The notes under the pieces were generated by a model. That model ran no database searches, was not told the DNA's origin, and was given only the letters and a program-made list of their open reading frames with translations. A stretch of 64,000 nt of DNA from Trametes villosa (Eukaryota > Basidiomycota > Agaricomycetes > Polyporales > Polyporaceae). The stretch covers positions 248,001 to 312,000 of the forward strand of contig PUDQ02000024.1 of the NCBI GenBank assembly GCA_002964805.2. The letters are read 5' to 3'. Positions 46,796 through 59,100 of this stretch are shown in pieces (the first letter of the stretch is position 1; each line of letters begins with the position of its first letter). The position numbers and the translations under genes were made by a program.

Positions 46796-48644
46796 ATGTC
46801 GGACCTCACCAGCATCCTGCGCGCTTCGCTCTCCCATTTCGATCTTGTCATGCCAGTCAAGGTACGTAGCCCACCTCTAGCGTCCCTCCATCGAACCCAG
46901 TCCTAATGTCGTCGTCTTCGCCAGTATACCGCCGGTGCGTAGTTCCCCCACTCAACCTGCGCATCCTACGCCAATCTATGCGGTCGAACGACAGTGATCT
47001 CTTTAACATGGGTCGTGAGTGTGGGCCCGGAAAGGGCGCATGGAGCTGGCTCACGTTAGCACCGCAGGCGCTCGATGTTCTCGAAACATTCCCCGCCGAA
47101 GTAAGCAAGGATGGTAAATTCGTCCGCAGTGTCAGCTATTGATCGACCTTTGTGCAGGTCGCGTACATATGGCCGTCGCCGCTCAAGCCCATGAAGATTC
47201 TCTTCTTCGTAAACCGGTACCTGCCCTTCTTTGACATGCCGCTCGCCACGACGGGTGAGCACCCATAATCTCTTATCCCTCAAGCGCAGCTATCTCACGC
47301 CATATCACAGTGGCTCTAGGAGCCAAGACGCCGGAAGTACGCGTTCATCTCAACGTCAGAAGTAATCCCGCACTCATACCTCCTTCGGATCATAGTTGTG
47401 TGCAGTACTATGGCCGACGGTGGTAGGTTAGTAACCCCCGATTCATCAGGTGTCAACCACCGTCGTCTCACAGGATCCATCTTACAGCTCTCTACTGGAC
47501 GGGATCATTCATCACCGAAGGTGCACTAGTAATAACGTAGCAATGACCGCCGGACACTCATTTCGCATCTAGTCATCCTCATCGTGCGCACCGCTGCTAT
47601 ATGGGCCTACCACCCAGTCGTCCTTGGACTGTTGATCTTCAACTGTCTCGGTCTCACTGTGAGCATTTGAATCGCCCCTCTCCTCTTTGAGGTTGTTCTC
47701 AGAAGGCTAATTGGTGGCTTCGTGGGTGTCGCAGATCCCGTCGTTCGTCATGGTTCCGCGGTACTTCACAAAGATGACATGTGCGCAGCCCGACTTGCGA
47801 ACTCGCATTTCGTTGACGTCCGGCTCGCTCTCTGCCAGATCCTCCCGCCGACTTGCTTGAAGTCACTGGTTGCTTGCCTAGCGTCACGGACTTCGACGTC
47901 TGGGTGTGTTACGCTGGCGTCATTGTCTCTGAAACGGGTATGTGTCTCAACGGGTGTTCCGGCACTCCGCCTTGCTCACAGGCTTTGCCCCTGGGTGCGG
48001 GATTTACTAGTCATGGTCGTGCTCCTTCTACTCAAGCAGTACATCTCACCGGGTATGCACCCATACAGCGCGTTCAGTATCTCTTGGGGCTAACATGTAC
48101 TTGTCAGAGCAAAGGCGGTCCAGATCGTTGCTTATTCGCGTGACCCTCCGGGACGGTGCGGCCCTCGGATGGACTCGACAATTATGGCTGTTTCCTAACC
48201 GTTTCCCCTCATCTATAGGTGCCGGTCTCTACGTTGTCATGCTCGTCGTGTCTGTCGCCAACATGTTGTTCATGACCATCGTGCCGGTAATGCGTTTACC
48301 TGCCCCTTGCAAATGAGGAAAAACTGACGTCGGCCTCCAGAAAGAGATGTCCTCCGCACTTCAGCTGTACGTGCCTGCATGCGGTCGGGCCGGTGCGTTG
48401 ATCTTGAAGGTCGCTAATCAGAACGTCCGACAGGCCACACAGGGCGCTACACACCACGCTGTGCTCGCGCGTCTTGCTCAACCTACGCGAGGCCGGCGCG
48501 AAGTCGTCGGGCGTTCACAGTAACGACCTCACCTGGAGGAGCACCATGCACTTTGTCACGGGGAACGCAGAACCCAGCGAGTTCGCGCTCACAACTGTGC
48601 TGCCCCTGAACGCGGGCTCGACTGAGCTGTCCACGGAAGCGTGA
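46796..48644 (+). CDS. Seven-helix membrane protein, DUF6533 type, tandem pair member 2
   Basis: Sixteen exons: 46796-46861, 46925-46934, 46995-47011, 47068-47100, 47158-47254, 47311-47336, 47396-47426, 47488-47520, 47573-47658, 47735-47780, 47839-47937, 48011-48052, 48108-48155, 48219-48286, 48341-48366, 48434-48644; 312 residues, frame closed. Fourteen of the sixteen exons have exactly the lengths seen in 44136-45939; only exon 3 (17 against 20 nt) and the last exon differ. Content matches too: ALDVLETFPAEVAYIWPSPL, FFVNRYLPFFD, LCAVLWPTVVALYWTGSFIT, LIFNCLGLTIPSFVMVPRYF, LYVVMLVVSVANMLFM, LPHRALHTTLCSRVLLNLRE. The sequences have diverged well beyond the introns, so the duplication is old. 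The intron at 48156-48218 uses a normal GT donor where member 1 has GC. Function unknown. Confidence 0.85.
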
Positions 48645-50123
48645 CTTGTTTTTGTACGTGCTGAAGACTGTTGTGCTTACGGCTGCGCGAAGACGGCCAA
48701 CGTACCGCAACCTCCCGGCTTTGCGCTTTAGATGCATGCATCTTGCTGTACTCCTATCCGAGAACCTCGTTGATGTCCCGTCATGGGTTCGACCATGTGA
48801 ACCATTTGAGCTAGGCCGATCCTCACCTCAAGTTCCAGTATACGTCCTCTGGATACCGCCCCTCCATCGGCTGGTGACTGTACAGCTTCGCTGCATCGGA
48901 GCTGTAATGTCAGAGCACGAGCAGTAGCGACCATAAATATCCGTGCGGGCGCGGTGCACTAGACTCGTTTTGTGCACATGCGCTGGGGCTTGTCATCGCG
49001 CTGGCGAACGCTAGCTCCGGCTGACGCGCTCGTTTGCACCGGAAGCTGTGGTCGGAGTGGAACAGTGGACTGCACCCGCTGACGTCGGTAAGCCGTCATC
49101 ATATACTAAGGGTAAGTCTATGCAAATGCGTACGTATTCGTGCTGGGGACGTACCTCGGTACATCGAGGGTCATTTATTGCAGTCCACATCGAAGTTGGC
49201 GGTTCGGCATATACAACTCGACGTGCGGCACGAATGCATGGAATGCCAGGCGGTGGGTAGCCTCGAGGTTGTCCAAGGCGACGTCATGTCGACGTCTACC
49301 CTGAGCTACTTGCCACCATCTTAAGACTTAAACTGAAGCTCGCGTCCGTAGCCCATCGGGCTCCGGAGCAGGGAGCATGTGCACCGGCTTCGGCCAGCCC
49401 ACGCCAGTCAGCCACCGTCTGTCCACAGCAGCGGAGTCGGAGCTGGGCGCGCAGGACGCCACCGTCTCTCGCGAGCAGCGGCGTGCGCTGCTGATGCTGC
49501 TGCGCGCGCCGCTGCTCCGGGAGGATCGTCGCCGACGAGTGGATGTATGGTGGCACAATCAAGAACCGCGCACCAGCAAGTACTCAACAATATTACTGGT
49601 GGCAGGCCTTCGACCCGAGGACGGCGCGATCGTCAGACACGCCAGGCTCCGGCGCCGCCACATGCGCACGCGCCCCCATACACTGTGTCGCGCGGGGAGA
49701 GACGCCTACCGTATGCGCGCGGCAAACAACCCAGTGATCACGCTAGCTAGCCACAAACCTGCATGCGTCGAGCTCGCAGTCGGAGGCGCAGCGATAGACA
49801 GGACAGGGCCAGGGCGTGTGCATGCGCGGCGCGATGACGTCCCCGCCCGATTTCATTCTGCATTCGAAACTCCCGCCTCCGAGTCCCGAGTCCCGAGTCC
49901 CGATGCGTGCCTCCTTCGAATAACGTTGCGCCCCTACCAGTACCCCGGCCTACACTGACAGCGAGCTGCTAACTGCCGTCACCGGCCATCACGTTGACAG
50001 TCAGTCAAATTCGTCTTCGACTCGGGGAGCGCGAATTTACGCACGCAATATTCTTCTGTCCTTCTCCCGTTCCCGTCCCCGTTCCCCGCTCCCGCTCCCC
50101 GAACGTGACGCCGAGGCCCGACA
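48645..50123. other. Convergent intergenic region with simple repeats
   Basis: No gene supported. Contains a short tandem repeat, GAGTCCC three times from 49881, and a C/T-rich run near 50050-50100 just left of the MITE. ORFs at 49377-49958 overlap in several frames and look random. Confidence 0.5.
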
Positions 50124-50439
50124 AGTAAGGTTGGCTTCATACATGACTGACCAGTGCCACGCGAGCGGGCGTGACTTTTCCTCGCTAAGCTATCTCCTCC
50201 CGTAAATCGTCTCGCGTAGGTCCCTCTTTCGCAAGAAGTTGTGCAGAAACAAAATGCAAACACTCTCTTGCAAACCGCTTTGCGAACGGAGGAAATTTGG
50301 GAGGGGAGATAGTTTTGCGAGGTTTCTGCGAGCACCGAGTGGCCAGTCACGCATGAGCGCTCCCTCGCCGTACAGCGCATCAGTCACTGCCTGTCACCGC
50401 ACGTGGCACTGGTCAGTCATGTATGAAGCCAACCTTACT
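50124..50439. mobile_element. 316-bp MITE with perfect 38-bp terminal inverted repeats
   Basis: Bases 50124-50161 are the exact reverse complement of 50402-50439 (begin AGTAAGGTTGGC, end GCCAACCTTACT). Subterminal parts are also partly complementary (around 50185-50215 and 50290-50325), so most of the element can fold back. There is no transposase ORF. The TA next to AGGTTGG at both ends would fit a TA target duplication of the Tc1/mariner (Stowaway-like) type; no other target duplication is obvious. It sits 70 bp past the stop codon of the Aim32-like gene. The intact termini suggest fairly recent insertion. Confidence 0.85.
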
Positions 50440-50508
50440 CCGCAGCGGCCGGCCGGGCTCGCGTCACCCGCCTGGCGAGCCGGGTGGCGGTGTCCAATAC
50501 GCTACGCG

Positions 50509-51697
50509 CTACGCGGGCCGGGCGAGGAGCGCGAGCTGCTCGTCCTTGTCGAGGCCCATCCGCCCGCGCCAGAACACCGGGGCGAGCGGCGGGAGCTCTT
50601 GCGAGGTCGGCGGCTGCGCGAGCTGCTGTTTGTGTGCGGCGAGGATCTCGTCAATTAGCTGGGGGACGTCGAAGTCCTGCACGTTCCCGAGCCTGCACAG
50701 ATGGGATGGATGGATGTCAGCGTGTGCCATTTGGAGGCATATTGCGCTCTCTCCTTCAGCCCCGCGGATGCGCAAGAGAGGAAGAGGGAGAGAGATAAGA
50801 TAGAACGCGAAGGAGCGGTTAGCACTCACCAATCTCCGTACGGATAGACGAGCACATTCGCGGCGTACCTGCGAAGCCGCGCGTTAATGAACGAAGCCCG
50901 CTAGAACCAGCGCGCGAACCCGAAGCGCGAGCCAGAAAGCCCAAGCGCGAAGGCAAGTGAACGAAGACGCACTTGTGACCCCCAACGTGCGCGAGCTCCC
51001 CAAGAACGACCTCCTCCGCGCCGATCCCCCGCTTCGCGAGCTCCGCCTGCAGCGCGCGCGCGACCGCGCCCCCGCTGTCGCCGCACCGGCAGTCGCGCGC
51101 CCCATGGGTGCACACGTACAGGTGCAGCCGGCGGTCCAGCGCGCCCTCGTCCTCCCACGCCAGCTTCCTCCCCCCAAGCCCGTCTTCATCGAGCACGATC
51201 CTCCGCAGCGCCTCGTCGATCTCGTCCAAGTTCGCCAGCGACACCTCCGGAATCTCCAGCCGGCCATATGTCCCAGACCTGCGCGCGCGCGCGAACACCG
51301 ACCCCGCATACCGCTCCTCGCCCGCGCCCTTCTCCCCGAGCCCCTTGTACCCCGGGAGGACGCGCAGGTCGGGCGACCACGCAAAGTTCAATACCCCGCC
51401 CCACGCACGCATCTTCATCGTCAGCGCGCGCCAGAGCGGGCTGGGCGGGCGCTGCGGGTACTCCGTCGGCCGCGCGTGCGTGTGCAGGAGCACGTACGCG
51501 CTGTGGTAGGGCGCCGTCCCGGCGAGGGCGGAGGGCGCGGGGGCGGTCGTCGCGTCGGAGAGCGTTTGTGGGGCGGAGGTGTTGAAGGCGCGCGCGTGGG
51601 TGTAGGCGTAGTAGCAGTCGGGGATGAGGCGCGTGAGCGCGCGGCGCGTCGCGAACGTCGGCGCGAGGGTGAGCATGAGCGAGTGCGGCAGCGCCAT
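50509..51697 (-). CDS. AIM32: Aim32-like thioredoxin-fold ferredoxin (sucrase/ferredoxin-like)
   Basis: Minus-strand exons 50973-51697, 50830-50868 and 50509-50692 give 315 residues, frame closed. The N-terminus is Arg/Ser/Ala-rich (FATRRALTRL ... HARAFNTSAP), a plausible mitochondrial presequence. The ferredoxin-like domain has the family motifs LYVCTHGARDCRCGDSGGAV and ELAHVGGHK followed, across two introns, by YAANVLVYPYGDW and LGNVQDFDVPQLIDEIL. The Cys pair and HxGGHK...W block are typical of the Aim32/Apd1 group, which binds a [2Fe-2S] cluster. Yeast Aim32 is mitochondrial and affects redox state of imported proteins; this is transferred by family. Head-to-head with the P450 gene across 1.3 kb; a MITE lies just 3'. 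Confidence 0.85.
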
Positions 51698-52990
51698 CGT
51701 GCTACTGTGTGCTGAGTGGCAGATGGTGGCGACGGACAGCGACTACTGATAGTTGCGCGGAGGTGCTGCTTTGCAGATGAGCTTCAGGTTAGCGTTGACG
51801 TTGCGCAGAGGCGGCAGCGGCGGCGGCGTGCACAGTACGCACCTAATGCTCCAGTAGCTAGGTGCACAGGCGACAGCAGATATCGCGCGAGAGGTAGTCT
51901 GGCGGCCGCGCGGATGTCGCAGAGTATTTGTACCAGCCCGAGCTCGTCGTCGTCGCCGTGCGGCGGCGCGCCGGCGACGGGAGGTGACGCGTTGACGTCG
52001 CGCCTCGGCTGCTAGCAGCTATCCACTATCGCTGGCAAGGGGGCGCGCGCCCCGCGCCGACGCCGGCAAGTGCGCAAGACGCCGGCCGCCCGACGCTCGC
52101 ACCCAGCCCTCATCCCGCCACGCCGGGCCACGGCCGGCTGCGCGGGCCCGCCCCAGGCCTCAGGGCCGCCCGGCGCTCGAAGGGGTGGGCCCGCCGCGTG
52201 GCCGGAGCGCAATCACAAAATTGAAAATACCCTCCAAACGCGCGCGCGCGGGTTCGATCAGACGGAGCCCGAAGCGGGCGGGGGCTTTTCGGCAGTTCCC
52301 TATATGCCCGGATTAGGGAAGAAGGAACGGGGTAGTGGGGGGCGCTGGGGTTCCCCGCGGCGTGCAGCCTACTATGCCATATCCATCCGTCCCTTGTACT
52401 TCCCGTTCGGCGCATCCGCCCCCAACGCGCGACGGTGCGTACATAAGTCGTTGCTACGCGCGACGCAGCGACGCGAAGAGGCGGGCAATGCGCCTGCTGC
52501 TCGGGAGCGCAGGAAGGTGCGTGAGGGGCGAGGGAGAGGCGCGCAATTTAATATGGCGATCTCGTTTCAGCGCTGGGGGCGGCGGCGGGGCTTGGTTTCT
52601 CGGAGGGGGCTCCCATCGCTTGTGGGATAGCGAAGGCGAAGCAGGCGGATCGCATCATATGTCCAGAGCCCAGGGCCCCCGCGTCGCAGCGGAATACAAG
52701 AACGCCCGGTTTGCCAATTAAAGTTTGTCAGAGCCCGGGCTGCTGCATATATGCACCGAGCCTTCCGCGCGAGCTGGCGCACATTCTCCTCCATCCTTCT
52801 TCTCTCCAGCTCTCCTCCCCCCGCGTCGGCCGCGTTCCGACGCTCAGCCCGCTCTGCCCGCGTAGTACGCGTCGCTCGCCGCGTCGCACCCCGCTAATCC
52901 TGCCGCTCCCTATACCGTACCCCTCCTCGTCTAACTCTAGTTGTCGCGCGCTGTGCGCTGTGGATCCGTGATTGCTCTCCGGAAAGAACT
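51698..52990. other. Divergent promoter region (Aim32-like / P450)
   Basis: About 1.3 kb, GC-rich, with overlapping ORFs but no gene. CATATATGC near 52745 is a possible TATA element for the P450, about 240 bp upstream of its ATG. Confidence 0.5.
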
Positions 52991-55335
52991 ATGTCCGCCC
53001 TCGTCTGGATATGGGCGATTGTCGCTGTCGGGCTCGTGTGGAAGGGCCTGCAGCAGAAGTCGAAGCGGCTCGCGCTGCCGCCAGGGCCGAAGGGCCTCCC
53101 TCTGCTGGGGAATCTGCGCGACCTGACGCTGACTGGCCTGTGGCTTGAGGCCCGCAAGTGGGCGCAAGAACACGGTGAGTGTGCATGCTGGCGGCTGCGC
53201 GGTGCGATGGACGGCTGACGGTATGCGTGTGTGCAGGCGAGCTTGTGTACCTGCACGTGTTTGGGCAGGGGCTGCTGTTCGTGAACAGCTACGAGGCGGC
53301 GGTGGACCTGCTCGAGAAGCGGGGCGCGATCTACTCGGACAAGCCGAAGATGGTCATGGCAGGCGAGCTGTGCGCGCTTCTCCCTTGTCTCCGCGCCCTT
53401 CACACGTCGTGCTGACCCGTCACTGTCTGGCGCAGGTGCGGGTGCGAGAACATGGTGCGCCACCCCCCAGCCGAGCAGCGCGATGGGATCTGACGGGCTC
53501 TGACGCAGATTGGGCTTACGCCGTACGGCGAGCGCTTGCGGCGGCAGCGGAAGCTGATGCTGCAGGCGCTGGGGCAGAACCGCGTGCACGAGTACCACCC
53601 GCTGCTCGAGATCCAGACGCACAACCTGTTGCAGGGCATCCTCAACCACCCCGACGACTCCCAGTCCATCATCCGCAGGTACACCGGCGGCCTCACCCTT
53701 CTCATCGTCTACGGCTACCGCGTCCTCTCCAACGCCGACCGCCTCCTCGAGATGGCCAGCGAGAGCCTCGACCTCCTCTCCAACCGCATCGCCGCCGCCG
53801 GCATCGTCTGGCTCGTCGATCTCTTCCCACCCCGTGCGTCCCGCGCGCACACTATCTGACAGCGTGCCGTAATGCTCACTCACTTCCCCGCGCACACAGT
53901 GAAGCACATCCCCGCCTGGTTCCCCGGCGCAGCCTTCAAGCGCAACGCCGCGGTCTGGAAGGGCAAGATGGAAGCGTTCGTCAACGTGCCGTACGAGTAC
54001 ACCAAGGACCAGATGGTGCGCGATGGGCCGCGAGCCCGATCGCTCCCCGCCTGCCGCGCGCGCTAACTGACGCATTCTGCCACAGCGCCAGGGCTCTGCC
54101 GTGCCGTGCTACGTCTCGATGCTGCTCGACGACGCGTCGCTCGAGAACAAGGAGCAGACCGTCGACAGCCAGCGCGACTTCGATATCCGGTGGACGGCGA
54201 ACTCGCTCTATGCCGGTGCGCAGCCACGCTCAATCGCCGTCTCTCTCCCTCACCCATGCTGACCCTGCTCCCCGAACCGCTTAGCGAGCTTCGACACGGT
54301 GCGTATTAATGGGCTCGCCGCACCGCGTACATGCTTAACTTACGTGACGCCCGCGCTGCGCAGACCATTTCCGCCATCTCGCACTTCTTCCTCGCCATGA
54401 TCCAGCACCCCGAAATCCTCGAGAAGGCCCAGAAGGAAATCGACGCGGTCATCGGGAACAGCCGCCTGCCGACCTTCAGCGACCGCGAGAACCTGCCGTA
54501 CGTGAACGCGGTCGTCAACGAGACCCTCCGCCTCGCCTCGCCCGTCCCCCTCGGTCGGTACCCATGCGGCTTACCCCATGCGTGCGGATGCTCACTCACT
54601 CCCCGGTGCCCCCCCCCCAGGTCTCCCGCGCCGCATCACGGAGGACAACGTATACAAGAACATGTACATCCCCAAGGGCACCCTCGTCTTCGGCAACAAC
54701 TAGTGCGTCCCCCCCTCCCATCTATCTTAACCTTAAGCTCAAGCTCACCCGCGCCGCTCCGCCCCGCGCCGCTCCAGCAACATGACGCGCGACCCGGCGG
54801 TGTACCCGAACCCGGACGCGTTCGAGCCCGCGCGCTACCTCGAGGCGGACCTCGACGAGGCGACCGCAAAGGCGCGCGACCCGCGCAACTACGTGTTCGG
54901 CTTCGGGCGCCGGCGCTGCCCCGGCGCGGCGATGATCGACTCGTCGCTCTGGATCGCGATCGCGTCGATGCTCGCGAGCTTCGACATCGCGAAGGCGGTC
55001 GACGAGTTCGGGAACGTCGTCGAGCCCGAGGTCGTGTACGACAACTCTGTGTTCACGTGCGTGTCCTCCCTCTCTCCTCTTTCTTCCGGCGGTGCATGCC
55101 CTCGTGAACGCGGCGGTCGCGCGCGTGGGCGGCACGCTGTTGCGTGCCTCCGCTGGGCTCGCGCGCGCTCCGTGCGGCGCATGCCGCGTTCGGTTTGTCT
55201 GGCAGTTCGTGACATGGCGCTAACGTCGCTCGCCTCGCCTCCCACAGCACGCTCAAGCCGTTCAAGTACGACATCCGCCCGCGCTCCGCACAGGCCGTCA
55301 AGGTCATCCGGGAAGCCAAGGGCCTCTCGGACTGA
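52991..55335 (+). CDS. Cytochrome P450 monooxygenase
   Basis: Exons 52991-53174, 53237-53369, 53436-53454, 53509-53833, 53900-54015, 54086-54215, 54285-54298, 54364-54553, 54621-54702, 54778-55056 and 55248-55335 give 519 residues, frame closed. There is an N-terminal membrane anchor (ALVWIWAIVAVGLVWKGL) and Pro hinge (LPPGPKGLPLLGN). Visible P450 landmarks: C-helix PYGERLRRQRKLML, an I-helix region with SLYAASFDTTISAISHFFLA, K-helix NETLRLASP (ExxR), PNPDAFEPARYL, and the heme loop FGFGRRRCPG with the Cys thiolate. It resembles fungal microsom­al P450s of the CYP64/CYP5xxx type that oxidise small hydrophobic compounds; substrate unknown. The 14-nt exon 7 (54285-54298) supplies the conserved D-T of the I-helix. 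The next gene downstream, convergent, is an ABC transporter. Confidence 0.93.
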
Positions 55336-56173
55336 TCTCCCCCTCCCTCGCCCCATCCCCCCGGGCCCCCTCAGCACCCGCACTGTACATACGTCACCCA
55401 CCCGCCCACCCCGCGCGTATCGTGCCCACCCATCGAATGGCCCACCCGGGCGGCCGCGCCGCTCGCTGCGCGCGCCCCGCCCCGGAGCCGCACCCACACT
55501 CGTTCGTTCTTTCCTCTCCTCTCCTCGCATCCGCGCTCGCACTCGCGAGCGCCGGCGTTTCTCTCGAGTCCCAGCAGCTTTCGTGAATCGTAGCTCTCGC
55601 TCTCCATTTTTTCTCTCTACTCTCTACGGATACCGCGTGCCTGCTCGATACCTACTGTATATTCTTCGGTGTAATATAGACCCGGCGCACACACATCGCT
55701 AAAATCGAACCGCTCTCGCTTTCCTTCCCGCTCAGCCCCTCTGGATCATGACGTGCGTGTGCGAGAACTGGGGGACTTGCGATTTGGACGGCGCACGGGG
55801 ACGAGTCGGGCGCGAGTCGGGTCCCGTCGATGGCGGAAGTCGGGGGTGAGAGAGCACTAGGGCGGGTGCGGTACCGCGACGCGCACGAAGTACTTGGCAG
55901 GGTGTCCATGCTATAGGTATTCGGCTTGAGAGAGGCGCACCCGCGCGATAAAGGTGACGATGAGAGATCGTGAGCGGTCGTATGATATTCCAATCCGAAG
56001 AGGTAACCCTAAACTCTACACAGAACACCTAGATGCGCAGCCCGAAGCACAAAGCACGAAGTCGTGAGGATCATTAGGCGGCCCCCGTCCCGCCGACCGC
56101 CGAACTACACTAAGCAAAGCAGACGTCCACATCCCACTCTATCAGTATCACTGTCCGAGTCGCAGACTCGCAG
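55336..56173. other. Convergent intergenic region
   Basis: 0.84 kb between the 3' ends of the P450 and ABC transporter genes. Pyrimidine-rich 3' UTR-like sequence near 55340-55680; no gene seen. Confidence 0.55.
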
Positions 56174-59100
56174 CTACTCCACCGTGCCCTCGTGCCGCGC
56201 CTGGACGTTCACGGCGGACGCCGCGGACGAGGCGGGGACGGAGAGCTGGCCGTGTACGGTCGCGCGGATCTTGAGCACGTCTGCGCGGGAGAGGTTGGCC
56301 TCGTTGCAGAGCGAGCGGAAGATCGAGTCCTCGCGGTCGAACAGCGCGAGCGGCGTGTCGAACTCGGCGACGCGCCCCGCGTCCATCACGAGGATGCGGT
56401 CGTAGTACACTGCGACAGAGAACGGTGTCAGCGAGCGCTCCGCGCAGCGGATGGCAGACAGGAAGCGAGGCAGGCGGCCAAAGGATCTGGCGCGGACTCG
56501 GGCGGGGGACAGGGTGAAGACCCGGGCGGGAGCGGGGGCGGGACTCACCGATGGTGTTCAGCCGGTGCGCGATGCACAACAGTGTAGACGCGGAGAACTC
56601 CGTCTGGATCGTCCGTTGGACTTTCGCGTCTGTCTCCACGTCAACGCTACTCGTCGCCTCGTCCTGCGCGCCGAAGCCGATATGAGCGGCGTGTTGCACC
56701 CTGCACAACGTAAACCGACGTACCAAAACAATGATTCGGCTGTTCTTGACGAGCGCGCGGCAGAGCGCCAGGAGCTGCTTCTCGCCCGCGCTGTAGTTCG
56801 AGCCTGGAAGGGGCGGGGAGGGGCGCGGCGCGCGGTGAGTCACTGGCGGGACGCGAGCGCGGCGAATCGCTTGCCTTCGTCGCTGACGTTGGAGTCCAGG
56901 CTGAACTTCGCCTCCGCCGCAGGGTCAGAGGACCCGTCCCGTGGCAGGAGCCATGCGCGGCGGAGCGAGTCTATCAGCTCGGCGTCCGTGCGCGTGTTTG
57001 TCGGGTCCCTGCTCGACATACGCTCGCGTCAGTCGCCGAACGGCGGGACAGGCAGCGCGGGCGGGACGCACAGATTTTCGCGCAGCGTGCCTCTGAACAG
57101 CAGGCTGTCTTGCGGGACGAGCGCGAGCCGTCCGCGGAGCGCGTCGAGCCCGATCTCCGAGATGTTGTGCTTGTCGATGACGATGCTGCCGGACTGCAGG
57201 TTGACTATCCGGAAGAGGGCCTGCAGGAGCGAGCTCTTGCCCGCGCCCGTGCGGCCGACGATGCCAATCTGTCGAGAGAGCCCGAGGTCAGAAAGACGGC
57301 GCCGAACACCGTGACAGCTGGGCGGTCACCTTCTCTCCCGGCTTCACGCTGAAGCTGACGCCCTTCAGGACGAGCGGCAGCCCCGGGCGGTACGCCATCT
57401 CGGCGTCCTTGAACTCAATTTCGCCGGCGTCAGGCCACGACTGCGGAGGGTCGTTCGGCGTAGTCGCCGCTCCTTCGTTCGGAAGCTCGGTGTAGTATAG
57501 GATGCGCTCCACGGCATTGAAGTTCTGCTCGTTCTGGGCATAAGTTGAAACGAGCAACGCTGTGCAGATGTGTGAGCATTCGCCGCGGAATGCAAAGTAA
57601 TCTGGATGAGAGCTCACAGAATGTCTGCGTGACTGAAGGTTTGGCATGGAAGTCAGCTCCACAACATTGTCTGGGATGCCGCGGAGATGCATCACTCACT
57701 GCTCAGTGTGTATGAGAGTACGACACCGATCTTGCTCGGGTCGACGCTGTTGCGGAACCCAGCGGCGAAAAGACAGATACCCAAGATGAGAATGTTGCCC
57801 AAGATGTCGAGCCGTACTCCCAGCCATCGCTGAATCGCGATCGTCATGTAGTATGCCCGATTCTCCAGGTCGAGACCGTCTTCTGCACTGCGAATGAAGC
57901 GGTCCTAGATGCAGATTCAGCATGAGATCGGAAATATGAGGAATCGGCCGGCAGAGAGACGGACCTGTGAGCGGTATGCGCGGACGGTACTTAGGCCGGT
58001 GAGCGTCTCTGATCAAACGTTAGGCATTGTGAGTACCGCAACGGGCCATATAGCGCGAAAGGGTACGGACCAGAGTAGGAGGAATACAGCGCGGATCTCA
58101 GCAAGGAGTCCAGACGCTTGGCTTCTACTGAGCTCCGACGGTAGTAGACGGCCGCGATGTAGTAGAGGATCATGAGCGGCACGAAGATGATGCCAAGGTA
58201 AGGGAACGTGTAGAAGACGAGGGCCGCGGTACCGATGACCGAACTGGGCTAGCGAGTTAGTTACCATACGAGAAGGCTTACCAGACTTCATTTACCTGGC
58301 AGTAGAGAGGAGCTAAGCAGAGCACAACATGGTTAGCATAGTGTACTCTCGGGTTTTCCCGCAATCCTCACCTGAACCGCGATCATAGCAAGCTCCGCGT
58401 CGAGTGTATCCTGGTCCTTTGAGAATCGGGACATGATCCGCCCTACATTTAACGTATGTAAGCTCCGGAGACTTCGCCATTCACTCTGTTCTGACTGACC
58501 TAACGGAGTAGTATCGAAGAAGGCCACCGGCGAACGGAGCACCGCCATCAATGCCGTCTTGAACATACGCAAACCCGCCGTCAAGCTGACCATACTGTAG
58601 ACCGGGAACTCGTAAGCGCTCCCTCCTGAGTGCATGTTGTGAGGATCTTCGCTCACCTGATGGTCAAACTGAGCGCAAACGAGAATATGCCGCTCGCAAT
58701 ACCCAGTGCCGCATACGTTCCCATGTAGTCGCCCTGGGTAAAGCCGTGTACGCTCTGTGACGTCCAGAATCCAAGGAACAAATTGTTTGCCACTGTCGCC
58801 GGAGCGCAGATCAGGGTTGTGCTCTCCTAGGGCAAGCTCAAAACCACTAACCTTGGGCGCCTTGCGCCAGAACGAGCCACAGCATGATCATGGGGAACAC
58901 CGTCATGCCGCCGGCGAACTTGAAGTACCGCGTGTATACCGACGCAGAGACCGCGCCCGTAAGACGCTCCTCTTCTTGCATGAGTGTCTGGTGCTCCTTC
59001 GCCGGGGCAGCAGCCTTCTTTTTCATAGCCTTCGCAAGCTCTTCAGGCTTCTCCTCTTCGCTCTCCGCCTCCTCCTGCTTGTCGAGGCTGCCGTACTCCT

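Noticed and set aside
49377..49958. Overlapping ORFs left of the MITE
   Set aside because: Two or three frames open at once over repetitive GC-rich DNA; no domain.
49979..50380. Minus-strand ORF across the MITE, as a possible transposase
   Set aside because: Runs out of the element at one end, has no DDE or other transposase motif, and the element is too short.
53145..54284. 379-codon ORF within the P450
   Set aside because: Wrong frame through P450 exons and introns; the spliced model has all P450 landmarks.
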